Source: WTJX01 sp045106295
Lineage (GTDB): Bacteria; Bacteroidota; Bacteroidia; Cytophagales; JAAEPT01
Assembly (NCBI GenBank): GCA_045106295.1
Contig: JBGCEI010000164.1
Coordinates: 1 to 10,147 of the forward strand
Length of the DNA: 10,147 nucleotides
Direction: 5' to 3'
Each line of letters starts with the position of its first letter. The first letter of the stretch is position 1. Shown here piece after piece: positions 1 through 7,270 of this stretch. Made by a program: the position numbers and the translations under genes. The notes beneath the pieces were generated by a model. The model saw only the letters and a program-made list of their open reading frames with translations, was not told where the DNA came from and searched no databases.

Positions 1-9
1 ATCTGATGG

Positions 10-36
10 CGCTCGTTTAGCGTAGCGTAACGAGTG
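10..36. repeat. Stem-loop downstream of the small hypothetical gene
   Basis: Positions 10-17 pair with 29-36 (8 base pairs, one of them G-T) around an 11-base loop that contains TAGCG twice in tandem. It lies about 55 bases past the stop codon of the minus-strand gene ending at 91, so it could help end that transcript or protect its 3' end. There is no T-tract on either side, so it is not a textbook Rho-independent terminator. It may instead be a copy of a dispersed palindromic element; one window cannot tell. Confidence 0.4.
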
Positions 37-90
37 ATTAATTTGGGAAGATAAGGTATTTGGTGTGGTAGAGAAAAAGGTTATGGAAAT

Positions 91-561
91 TTAGATTTCG
101 TTAATCATTTCTTCGTAATCATACTGTAAATCTTCGTGTAACTTTTCAATAGCTTTTCTAGCCATAGCCAACTGACCTTGGTAAAGGCTTGTCAATTTAG
201 TACTTCTATTAAAAGAAGGTTTTACATTACCTAATGCAGTACAAAAAGAGATCAATAGTTCTACTTCAGTTTCTTTCTTTTGTGAATAACGGATGTACTT
301 TTTTACTGATCGTAATATTTTACGGCTACTTTTGTTAATTAAATAGTAGTTTGACGTGTTTATTTCTTCAAACTCATCTTCAATGTGTTGTTTTACGCTG
401 GCTATATACTCTTCTTCATTAGACGCTTCGTAGAGTAGGTAGGTAAGTAGTTCTTTGTTATCTTTTTTGAATTTAGAAAGCTTTAAACATAGTCCTACTA
501 GCTCTTCTTGTGAACAGTGTTTTAGTTCTTGTTTCAACTCTTTTACTGTGGCAGCTTTCAT
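91..561 (-). CDS. Conserved hypothetical helical protein, 156 aa
   Basis: Function unknown. The protein is 156 residues, charged, and appears almost wholly alpha-helical, with no signal peptide or membrane segment. Visible blocks are an N-terminal helix with alternating Lys/Glu/Leu (residues 5-35), an acidic stretch EDEFEEIN (61-68), a strongly basic stretch from about 77 to 97 containing KKYIRYSQKK, and a C-terminal helix ending in acidic residues. I remember similar uncharacterised proteins from Flavobacteriia and Cytophagia, with the same 'FKK.NKELLTYLL.EAS' and 'KKYIRYSQKKETEVELL' blocks, but no assigned role. The basic patch could bind nucleic acid or an acidic partner; this is inference only. 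The start is the ATG at 561, preceded by an A/G-rich leader (AAGAAAAGAAA). It lies 24 bases after the patatin-like gene on the same strand and is probably co-transcribed with it. Confidence 0.85.
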   Translation of the reverse strand: MKAATVKELKQELKHCSQEELVGLCLKLSKFKKDNKELLTYLLYEASNEEEYIASVKQHIEDEFEEINTSNYYLINKSSRKILRSVKKYIRYSQKKETEVELLISFCTALGNVKPSFNRSTKLTSLYQGQLAMARKAIEKLHEDLQYDYEEMINEI

Positions 562-585
562 TTTCTTTTCTTGTTGAAAAAAGGG

Positions 586-2835
586 TTAATCTCCTTTCTT
601 AACTAGTTCAACTAATCTCTTTACAGATTGTTGATTGGTAGGCGTAAAAATAGCATTTTTCACACTTTCTTTTTCTTTTCCAGTCAGGTGCCAACTAAGT
701 GCTGCTTTCTCTTCACCTTTGAATTTAGGTTCATACTGAAAAGAAACTAAATCGATAGGACCATCAAACCATTGGGTAGCACGTTCTAAATAAGTATTAT
801 TAGTGAAGTCCTGTAAATCGCCCCATATTTTGTATAAGCTGCCGACAGGCGTAAAAAATTTACTGACAATAGAATTCTTTTTGTTTTTATGTGTTTCAGG
901 GTTTAGTTCACTATCACGGACACTCATAAAAACTACGCCACTCGTATTCTCTTCTATCCAACCTTTAAATACAGCCAAGAACTTCAGCGCATCTTGAATT
1001 CCATAGTTGTCAGATAGTCCAGCATCCATTATTTCAATCTGCGGTGTACTTGGTAAGGTAACATTCGGTGTTACATAAGGGAAAGTAGCACTCATTCGTA
1101 AAGCACTAAGCATACTTAAGTCGGCACTCCCTTGTTCTTTGAATAAACGCATGAATTCTACCCCTTGTTTTCTTACAGCTATTTCCTGTGAAGGGGCAGC
1201 AGTATTCATGTAAGAAACTGGTTGAGCGGACAAATACAGTTTACGAGCGTCATTAATAATAACAGGAGACATGATTAGCATAGGGATTTGAGCTTTGTCT
1301 TCGTATTTCTTATAGTCCATGATCTTATCTAAAGTTACTCCTCCCATGTTTTCATCCAGCTGTCTTTCGAAGGCATACCCACGACCTTTTTTATATTGAT
1401 AACCATTGTGTTCGAATCGTTTAAAACGTAAGAAAATGTCGTTTACTACAAGAGAAAAAATCATGGGGTTTAACATGTCTTTTCCCATATTGTAGAAATA
1501 CTGATCTTCGTAAGTTGATGTTTTTAAATTACCCAACTGTTTTTGTAGGTAAAGATCTCTGTAGTAGCAGTTTCCTATTAAGCCTCCTGAAGCGCCAGTT
1601 ATTAAAAAAGTATGCTTAAATAGTTGACCATGTAAAATACTATCTGTGTACTGCAAGGTACGCATAGACCAGTTAGAAGAACGTTGCCCACCACCACTAG
1701 AACATAAAAATACCATTTTTGGCTTTTCATTCGCAGGGAATTTAGCCTTCCAATTTTCTAAAACACTAATTGTGTGTGCATAATCTTGACCTCTGTTCTT
1801 TTGAGAGCTTAATGAATCTAATGAATTTAGTGAGTAAGGAGCTTTTTTAGCACCATAGTTTATTCCAAATGCAGGGTAGGTGCTGTCTATCCAGTCATTA
1901 GCAACAGCATAATTTAAGATGAGTAGTAAACCTATGAAACCTAAAGTAGACCATTTTTTTAGCCAGAACTTCAAGGCACTAATGAACATGGTTAAAAAAG
2001 AAAGAAAAAGTAACCCACTAGCAGCAGCAGGAATCTGAAAATAAGGACTATCTCGGAATAAACCGACAACGATTATGAGTATGAAAATGATGACTTCTAC
2101 AGAAAGAGCGTTTAAATGATGCTGATCGATTACCTTTAAAATCCTATCTTTGTCATAATTAGCATGAGGGTCAATACGAGTGATTTTAAATCGTAGGTTT
2201 AGGTAGTGATCAATATTGAATTTACTCGATCTAGAACGTCGAATATTTTGCATAATATTCACTCTGCTGATTGTCTTCTTTCTCAACTTTTCATCCACGT
2301 TATCTACAAAGTCTTTAAAGAAAAATTTAAACGTGAAACGGAAATAGTAAAAGATAAACGTAATAAAAAAAACTACTCCAAGCATAAAACCAGTAAGGTC
2401 CCAGGCTATTGCTAAGATAGAGGATGTACCTCTCTCTTGTTGAAATAGAAAAAAACTAATAAAATAGACAATACAAAACAGAATAGGAATAATGCTGTCG
2501 TTTAAACAAAAATTCAAAAAAGGATATCTTATCGTTCCTAGGAAATTAAACCGTTTGCTATCTAGAATATAAGTAGATATGAAAAACGACATGGAGAAAA
2601 CACCAAAAGCTACCCCAGTAATTAACATACTACTAAATGATAATTTATGTAGGTATTCAGGGTCTAAGAAAAGGTAAGGAACGCCAATGTTTACACCAAA
2701 ATTTTGAGTGATAATAGCAAATAAGAGCAACCAAAAAGAAAGCAATAACTGGTTCCTCTTCAAATGTAGAAGAATCAGTTGTACCGGAAAAAACCGGCTT
2801 ATTTTGCGTAACTTTTTTCTAAAGTTTTGCCCCAT
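586..2835 (-). CDS. Membrane-anchored patatin-like phospholipase family protein
   Basis: Probable lipid acyl hydrolase (patatin fold, Ser/Asp dyad) fused to an N-terminal membrane region; 749 residues. Hydrophobic segments at about 22-42, 66-90, 112-132, 144-166, 246-262, 268-288 and 296-312 suggest six or seven membrane spans in the inner membrane. A basic cytoplasmic-looking stretch (about 167-240) separates the two groups. The hydrolase domain starts near 372: the glycine-rich oxyanion-hole motif is SSGGGQRSS (379-387), the nucleophile elbow is GASGG with Ser416, and the second catalytic motif is DAG with Asp604. The conserved 'S-A-x-F-P' block is at 582-586. All key catalytic residues of the patatin family are present, so activity is expected; the substrate is unknown, though membrane phospholipids are the usual target. 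Patatin proteins of bacteria are often 300-350 residues, so the long membrane part is the distinctive trait. The ATG at 2835 opens the frame; I see no good promoter box before it. The small helical gene follows after 24 bases. Confidence 0.85.
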   Translation of the reverse strand: MGQNFRKKLRKISRFFPVQLILLHLKRNQLLLSFWLLLFAIITQNFGVNIGVPYLFLDPEYLHKLSFSSMLITGVAFGVFSMSFFISTYILDSKRFNFLGTIRYPFLNFCLNDSIIPILFCIVYFISFFLFQQERGTSSILAIAWDLTGFMLGVVFFITFIFYYFRFTFKFFFKDFVDNVDEKLRKKTISRVNIMQNIRRSRSSKFNIDHYLNLRFKITRIDPHANYDKDRILKVIDQHHLNALSVEVIIFILIIVVGLFRDSPYFQIPAAASGLLFLSFLTMFISALKFWLKKWSTLGFIGLLLILNYAVANDWIDSTYPAFGINYGAKKAPYSLNSLDSLSSQKNRGQDYAHTISVLENWKAKFPANEKPKMVFLCSSGGGQRSSNWSMRTLQYTDSILHGQLFKHTFLITGASGGLIGNCYYRDLYLQKQLGNLKTSTYEDQYFYNMGKDMLNPMIFSLVVNDIFLRFKRFEHNGYQYKKGRGYAFERQLDENMGGVTLDKIMDYKKYEDKAQIPMLIMSPVIINDARKLYLSAQPVSYMNTAAPSQEIAVRKQGVEFMRLFKEQGSADLSMLSALRMSATFPYVTPNVTLPSTPQIEIMDAGLSDNYGIQDALKFLAVFKGWIEENTSGVVFMSVRDSELNPETHKNKKNSIVSKFFTPVGSLYKIWGDLQDFTNNTYLERATQWFDGPIDLVSFQYEPKFKGEEKAALSWHLTGKEKESVKNAIFTPTNQQSVKRLVELVKKGD

Positions 2836-2924
2836 ATAGTATTAAACGAAAAAGAAGTATTAAAGTTATCAAACAAATCCGCTTAATTTAGCTTAGAGAA
2901 CAATTATTTTTTAGTAATAATGGC

Positions 2925-2932
2925 TACCTTTG
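2925..2932 (+). promoter_or_regulatory. Bacteroidota-type -7 box upstream of lepA
   Basis: TACCTTTG at 2925-2932 matches the Bacteroidota -7 consensus TAnnTTTG exactly. No clear TTTG -33 element is seen 19-21 bases upstream; that stretch is A/T-rich. If used, transcription would start near 2937-2940 and give a leader of about 80 bases that contains the heptamer repeat array. It fits the expected place for a lepA promoter in a divergent intergenic region. Confidence 0.45.
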
Positions 2933-2976
2933 AAACTGTCTTTTTCTTATCAAGAGATAAAGAGACATTAAAAAAT

Positions 2977-3011
2977 ACTAATGGCTAACAGCTAGAAGCT
3001 AATTGCTAAAT
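2977..3011 (+). repeat. Array of five 7-bp repeats (GCTARNN) before lepA
   Basis: Five back-to-back 7-bp units start at 2977, 2984, 2991, 2998 and 3005. Four begin with GCTA and the first is ACTAATG. The array ends 8 bases before the lepA start codon, where a ribosome binding site would lie, and it has no Shine-Dalgarno core. The block GCTAACAGCTAGAAGCTAA (2984-3002) recurs with one change in front of folD at 4891-4909. A short frame, ATG at 2981 to TAG at 2993 (four codons), lies inside the array but has no visible ribosome binding site. Confidence 0.75.
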
Positions 3012-3019
3012 TAAAATAC

Positions 3020-4807
3020 ATGAAGCACATCCGTAATTTTTGCATTATTGCCCACATTGATCATGGGAAGAGTACACTAGCCGATCGTTTGCTAGAATTT
3101 ACCCAAACGGTAAGTGACCGTGAAATGCAAAACCAGCTCTTAGATACGATGGATTTAGAGCGGGAGCGTGGAATTACGATAAAGAGTCATGCCATTCAAA
3201 TGGATTATGAATTGGATGGAGAGCAATATGTGTTAAACCTTATCGATACACCGGGACACGTAGATTTTTCGTATGAAGTATCTCGTTCCATTGCCGCTTG
3301 TGAAGGAGCTTTATTAATTGTAGATGCTTCTCAAGGAATCGAGGCACAGACCATTTCGAACTTATATTTAGCATTAGAAAATGATTTAGAAATCATCCCT
3401 GTTTTAAATAAAATAGATCTCCCAGGTGCTATGCCTGATGAAGTGTCGGATCAGGTGATTGATTTATTAGGTTGTGCAAAGGAAGACATTATTCACGCCA
3501 GTGGAAAAGAAGGGATAGGCGTACCAGATATTTTACGAGGAATAGTAAACCGTATCCCAGCTCCTAGTGGTGATCCAGAAGCTCCGCTTCAAGCACTAGT
3601 TTTTGACTCTGTATTTAATCCATTTAGAGGAATAGAAGTTTACTTTAGAGTATTGAATGGAAAGATCACCAAAAGAGAGCATATCAAGTTCATTGCGACT
3701 GAAAATGAATACCATGCAGATGAAATTGGCGTGCTTCGATTAAATCAAGAAGAAAGAGAAACTATCCATACAGGTGATGTAGGGTATCTGATTTCAGGAA
3801 TTAAAAATGCTAAAGAAGTAAAGGTAGGAGATACCATCACTTCAGTAGAAAATCCTACTCAAGAATCTATCGAAGGATTTGAGGATGTAAAGCCAATGGT
3901 TTTTGCAGGTATTTATCCAGTAGATACTACAGACTTTGAAGAACTCCGTGAGTCTATGGATAAGCTTCAATTGAATGATGCATCTTTAGTTTGGGAACCA
4001 GAGACATCAGCAGCACTAGGTTTTGGATTCCGTTGTGGGTTCTTAGGAATGCTACACATGGAAATTATCCAAGAGCGATTAGAGCGTGAGTTTAATATGA
4101 CAGTGATTACTACGGTACCTTCCGTACAGTTTCATGCTGTTGGTAATAAGGGTGAAATAATTACAGTGAACGCTCCTTCTGAAATGCCTACAGCAAATGA
4201 GATCTCTCATGTAGAAGAGCCGTTTATTTCAGCACAGATTATTACAAAAGCAGATTTTGTAGGTCCTGTTATTTCATTATGTATGGATAAAAGAGGACAG
4301 ATTAAAAATCAAGTGTATTTGACTTCTGACCGAGTAGAACTTCAATTTGAGTTGCCACTAGCAGAAATTGTGTTTGACTTCTTCGATAAACTAAAAAAAA
4401 AAAAAAAAGGATATGCTTCTTTAGATTACGAATTAATTGGTTTTAGACAGTCTAATTTGGTAAAACTAGATGTACTATTGAATAATGAGCCAGTAGATGC
4501 ACTCTCTGCTATTGTACACAGAGATAAAGCCTACGATTGGGGAAAACGTTTGTGTGAGAAGCTAAAAGAATTATTACCAAGACAGCAGTTTGAAATTGCA
4601 ATACAAGCGGCCATTGGAACAAAAATCATTTCTAGAGAAACAGTGAAAGCATTACGTAAAAACGTAACAGCTAAGTGTTACGGTGGTGATATTTCTCGTA
4701 AACGTAAACTCTTAGAAAAACAAAAAGAAGGAAAGAAACGAATGCGACAAGTAGGTAGCGTAGAAATACCTCAAGATGCATTTATGGCAGTATTGAAATT
4801 AGACTAA
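3020..4807 (+). CDS. lepA: Elongation factor 4 (LepA), ribosome-associated GTPase
   Basis: LepA/EF4 is a translational GTPase related to EF-G that acts on the ribosome; roles in back-translocation, initiation and 30S biogenesis have been proposed. At 595 residues it has the family's usual length. G-domain motifs are all present: G1 AHIDHGKST (11-19), G2 RGITIKS (50-56) with Thr53, G3 DTPGH (76-80), G4 NKID (130-133) and G5 SGK (161-163). The EF-G-like domain II and domains III/V follow, and the LepA-specific C-terminal domain is intact, with the Lys/Arg-rich 'GGDISRKRKLLEKQKEGKKRM' region near its end. Start ATG at 3020: the conserved IRNFCIIAHIDHGK begins right after it. Oddity: residues 459-463 are five lysines, all coded by AAA, within a run of 16 A (4393-4408), at a place where homologues I recall carry mixed residues such as 'SxSRG'. 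folD follows after 116 bases on the same strand. Confidence 0.97.
   Translation: MKHIRNFCIIAHIDHGKSTLADRLLEFTQTVSDREMQNQLLDTMDLERERGITIKSHAIQMDYELDGEQYVLNLIDTPGHVDFSYEVSRSIAACEGALLIVDASQGIEAQTISNLYLALENDLEIIPVLNKIDLPGAMPDEVSDQVIDLLGCAKEDIIHASGKEGIGVPDILRGIVNRIPAPSGDPEAPLQALVFDSVFNPFRGIEVYFRVLNGKITKREHIKFIATENEYHADEIGVLRLNQEERETIHTGDVGYLISGIKNAKEVKVGDTITSVENPTQESIEGFEDVKPMVFAGIYPVDTTDFEELRESMDKLQLNDASLVWEPETSAALGFGFRCGFLGMLHMEIIQERLEREFNMTVITTVPSVQFHAVGNKGEIITVNAPSEMPTANEISHVEEPFISAQIITKADFVGPVISLCMDKRGQIKNQVYLTSDRVELQFELPLAEIVFDFFDKLKKKKKGYASLDYELIGFRQSNLVKLDVLLNNEPVDALSAIVHRDKAYDWGKRLCEKLKELLPRQQFEIAIQAAIGTKIISRETVKALRKNVTAKCYGGDISRKRKLLEKQKEGKKRMRQVGSVEIPQDAFMAVLKLD
4393..4408 (+). repeat. 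Run of 16 A inside lepA
   Basis: Sixteen consecutive A (4393-4408) cover the last base of a CTA leucine codon and five AAA lysine codons (residues 459-463). As given, the frame stays open through to the normal LepA C-terminus. Loss of one A would give a stop after residue 467, and gain of one A a stop after residue 475; both would remove the LepA-specific C-terminal domain. Confidence 0.95.
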
Positions 4808-4811
4808 TTTT

Positions 4812-4823
4812 AGATAAAGAGAC
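4812..4823 (+). repeat. 12-bp direct repeat copy shared with the lepA leader
   Basis: AGATAAAGAGAC occurs here just after the lepA stop and also at 2955-2966 in the lepA leader. Both copies lie upstream of a GCTARNN heptamer array (10 bases before it at lepA, 60 bases at folD). The nearby sequence repeats AGAC at 4801, 4820, 4836 and 4844. It may be a decayed part of the same dispersed element. Confidence 0.45.
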
Positions 4824-4883
4824 TTTTAGATTTTAAGACGCTAAGACTAAATAATTTAAAACTGTAAATTCAGGAAGAAAAAA

Positions 4884-4918
4884 GCTGATAGCTAACCGCT
4901 AGAAGCTAAACGCTAATT
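4884..4918 (+). repeat. Array of five 7-bp repeats (GCTARNN) before folD
   Basis: Five contiguous 7-bp units start at 4884, 4891, 4898, 4905 and 4912. All begin with GCT and four with GCTA. The array ends 5 bases before the folD start codon. The stretch 4891-4909 matches 2984-3002 in front of lepA at 18 of 19 positions, with the same unit order. The two arrays share period, phase relative to the gene and distance to the ATG, so they are the same element rather than chance. Confidence 0.8.
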
Positions 4919-4923
4919 AAACT

Positions 4924-5796
4924 ATGCAATTAATAGACGGTAAGCTAACATCAGCACAAATCAAAGAAGAGATAGCTGTAGAAGTGAAGAAACTGATAGC
5001 CGCTGGGGGAAAGAAGCCTCATTTGGCAGCAGTGTTAGTAGGGGATAATGGTGCCAGTAGAACCTATGTAAATGCGAAAGTAAAAGCGTGTGAAGTAGTT
5101 GGGTTTGATTCTACTTTGGTGAAAAAAGAAACAGACATTACCGAAGAAGAACTTTTACAAGTGATCGATGACTTGAATACCAACGATGATATTGATGGGT
5201 TCATTGTACAGTTACCTCTTCCAAAGCATATAGACGAACATAAAGTAACTTTGGCAATTGATCCTAAGAAAGATGTAGATGGTTTTCACCCAACGAACTT
5301 GGGGAATATGATGTTGAACCTGCCCGCTTTCTTACCCGCTACTCCTTACGGAATAGTTCAGTTGTTGGAACGTTACAATATTGAAACAGAAGGGAAGCAT
5401 TGCGTGGTCATGGGAAGAAGCCATATTGTAGGTTCTCCGATGAGTGTATTGATGGCTAGAAATGAGAAAACAGCTAACTGTACGGTGACACTCACACACA
5501 GTAGAACAAAGAACTTAAAGGCGATTACTCAATCTGCAGATATCTTAATTGTAGCAATTGGGAAGCCAGAATTTGTTACGGCAGATATGGTAAGTGAAGG
5601 TACTGTTGTAATTGACGTAGGAATCCACAGAATAGAAGACGCTTCTCGAAAAAGTGGATTTAAGTTATTAGGAGATGTGAAGTTTGACGAAGTAGCTCCA
5701 AAATGTAGTCACATAACTCCCGTTCCTGGAGGAGTAGGACCGATGACTATTGCTTCTCTATTGATGAATACGTTGTCTGCTGTGAAGGGGAATTAA
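4924..5796 (+). CDS. folD: Methylene-THF dehydrogenase / methenyl-THF cyclohydrolase
   Basis: Bifunctional cytosolic enzyme that oxidises 5,10-methylene-tetrahydrofolate with NADP+ and hydrolyses the methenyl product to 10-formyl-tetrahydrofolate, feeding purine and initiator formyl-Met synthesis. The 290 residues match family length. Catalytic signature: Tyr48 and Lys52 in YVNAK, Gln96 in VQLPLP, and Asp119 in KDVDG, all conserved positions of the active site. The Rossmann part shows GRSHIVGSPM (164-173) for the dinucleotide, then DVGIHR (231-236) and the C-terminal signature TPVPGGVGPMT (265-275). 'PATP' at 138-141 replaces the commoner 'PCTP', which I believe is usual in this phylum. Start ATG at 4924 is the first residue of the typical 'M.LIDGK' N-terminus. 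It follows lepA by 116 bases and lacks its own clear TAnnTTTG box, so read-through from lepA is plausible. Confidence 0.97.
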   Translation: MQLIDGKLTSAQIKEEIAVEVKKLIAAGGKKPHLAAVLVGDNGASRTYVNAKVKACEVVGFDSTLVKKETDITEEELLQVIDDLNTNDDIDGFIVQLPLPKHIDEHKVTLAIDPKKDVDGFHPTNLGNMMLNLPAFLPATPYGIVQLLERYNIETEGKHCVVMGRSHIVGSPMSVLMARNEKTANCTVTLTHSRTKNLKAITQSADILIVAIGKPEFVTADMVSEGTVVIDVGIHRIEDASRKSGFKLLGDVKFDEVAPKCSHITPVPGGVGPMTIASLLMNTLSAVKGN

Positions 5797-5892
5797 GTGC
5801 TTTAAAGTTCTATTAAATTAAAAGAATTAGGGCATCACCTTTCGTTACACTCAAGGTTGGACTATCAAACCTCCAATCATTATATGACTTAG

Positions 5893-5919
5893 TACTATCA
5901 ACTTTCAGTTATGGTAGTA
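5893..5919. terminator. Hairpin between convergent folD and DUF2851 genes
   Basis: TACTATC (5893-5899) and GGTAGTA (5913-5919) form an outer stem of seven pairs with one G-T, and AACT (5900-5903) with AGTT (5907-5910) an inner stem. The loop is TTC, and there is a 2-base bulge at 5911-5912. It lies between two converging genes, where a bidirectional terminator is expected. No T-tract follows on either strand, so it is a weak candidate. Two further alternative small stems lie at 5837-5876. Confidence 0.35.
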
Positions 5920-5945
5920 ATCAAACAAACAACCTTTAGAAATTA

Positions 5946-7229
5946 TCACAATGTTTCTGTATCCCCTCTAAGCACTTGATACCCAATAGAACAGGTTAAA
6001 CATTTTTTAGCAGTACAATGCTCATTAAATTGTTGAATAGCTGCTTGGCTTTCTACCGCATTGGTTAAGTTAATTCCAATTGAATTCCATTTTCTTGTTA
6101 TCTTATTTTCTTCAGTGGGTAGTTCGTCTAAAAAAGAAATAGCTTTATCGATGTAGCTATTTTCTTTTTTTTGAATACCATAAGCAGCTAGGAGAGGAGC
6201 TACCGTATTAATAATTAGATTCGCCTTACTACTCTCTCCAATTCTTTTTAGCTGCGGTTTAGAGACTTCTTGAAACCGATAATGAGTTAACCAGTATTCA
6301 GACGGCTGACTGTCAAAAAAAGAAAGTAACTCGGTAGTACTTTTTGATTCTAATAAAGTAGAAAATAAATCATGCGTTTTATGGAGTAAAGTCGCTAACT
6401 GAGCTATTCTTACCGTTGGGAAGTTAGACGGTCGCATACGCAAGAATTTCCAATTAGTAGGTTCTAGTGGCGTTAATTGATACTTACTTTGCAGAAACTT
6501 ATATTCTTTTTGAAGTTTAGAAACATACTCATCACCTTGTTTAGGTAATAAACCACTCTGCCCAAACAGTATGGATTCTAGTTGAAAAAGAGAATTTTTG
6601 TGTTTCTGGATGACTTTGTAAGGTGTTTGTTGTGCCAATGCTAAAAAAGCAGGACTGTTTACTTTGAACCCGAGACTTTGTACAAATAGCTGAAAAGTAG
6701 TTTCTATCCAATTGTTTCCAGTAGTAGAGAACAATTCCAAAATTGTTTCTGCTTTTTGTTTTAATCTCTCCACTGCCATCTGTTGCCATCGAGATTGAAT
6801 AATAAATGGATCTACTAAATGTATTTGCTCTTGGCAAGGAATAGGAGAGAGGGACTCTTGAATAGATTGGTAATTACCCAATAGAGACTGCGGTATTCTT
6901 CCTTTTAACTCTAAAGTAGGAATTTCAGAACCATCAGTTCTAAAGACAGCTCTGTCATGTTCCCAAACCACGTGTAAGATGACAGAATCATAAGCCAAAT
7001 CATTATGGTGTTTGTGTTTGTACCAATCAGATGAAAATACATGGAGCTCAATATTCCCAGCCCATTCTAAGTTATCTAACTTAATTTTTGCGTCAGAAAA
7101 ATCAGGACCTGAATTATGATTATGAACACCTAACTTATTGATAATTAAATCATTACCATTTGTTATTTGAAGTTCTTGTTGATTAAAATATCCGAGTTTC
7201 CACGCAAAGTGAAGAACATCTTCCTTCAT
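5946..7229 (-). CDS. DUF2851 family protein
   Basis: Uncharacterised Bacteroidota protein of 427 residues, about the normal length for DUF2851, with no signal peptide or membrane span. The N-terminal signature is clear: NSGPDF (39-44), then W56-x-G-x-x-E61-x-H63, then DWYKHKHHNDLAYD (68-81) and ILHVVWEHD (84-92). A second conserved block RPSNFPTVRIAQLA lies at 266-279. The C-terminus has a Cys cluster (C405, C410, C413) in the 'KKCLTCSIG' motif, which looks like half of a metal site. The order Asp43 ... Glu61-x-His63 after a strand resembles a PD-(D/E)xK-type nuclease core; that is my inference, not an established function. Start ATG at 7229; the usual 'MKEDxLHxxWK' N-terminus supports it. 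It stands alone between folD (convergent) and the exonuclease/mpl unit, from which a terminator-like hairpin separates it. Confidence 0.9.
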   Translation of the reverse strand: MKEDVLHFAWKLGYFNQQELQITNGNDLIINKLGVHNHNSGPDFSDAKIKLDNLEWAGNIELHVFSSDWYKHKHHNDLAYDSVILHVVWEHDRAVFRTDGSEIPTLELKGRIPQSLLGNYQSIQESLSPIPCQEQIHLVDPFIIQSRWQQMAVERLKQKAETILELFSTTGNNWIETTFQLFVQSLGFKVNSPAFLALAQQTPYKVIQKHKNSLFQLESILFGQSGLLPKQGDEYVSKLQKEYKFLQSKYQLTPLEPTNWKFLRMRPSNFPTVRIAQLATLLHKTHDLFSTLLESKSTTELLSFFDSQPSEYWLTHYRFQEVSKPQLKRIGESSKANLIINTVAPLLAAYGIQKKENSYIDKAISFLDELPTEENKITRKWNSIGINLTNAVESQAAIQQFNEHCTAKKCLTCSIGYQVLRGDTETL

Positions 7230-7270
7230 GTTTTATACGGTTTTTGGTTTAATAAATTAGAGATTAAATT

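Noticed and set aside
803..997. Open frame of 64 codons on the plus strand
   Set aside because: Antisense to the C-terminal coding part of the patatin-like gene, with no motif and no promoter.
2206..2415. Open frame of 69 codons on the plus strand
   Set aside because: It lies antisense inside the patatin-like gene, whose protein is well supported by motifs; the product has no recognisable domain.
2981..2995. Four-codon upstream ORF (ATG to TAG) in the lepA leader
   Set aside because: It is built from the heptamer units, lacks a ribosome site, and the folD array has no counterpart, so a regulatory leader peptide is not supported.
2977..3011. Heptamer array read as a CRISPR or transposon end
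   Set aside because: The period is 7 bases with no spacers, and no transposase or terminal inverted repeats are nearby.
4391..4410. Programmed frameshift in lepA
   Set aside because: The uninterrupted frame already gives full-length LepA, so no shift is needed; only unprogrammed slippage remains possible.
6541..6837. Open frame of 98 codons on the minus strand
   Set aside because: Alternative frame within the DUF2851 gene; its composition is that of a frame shadow and the main frame is clearly the real one.
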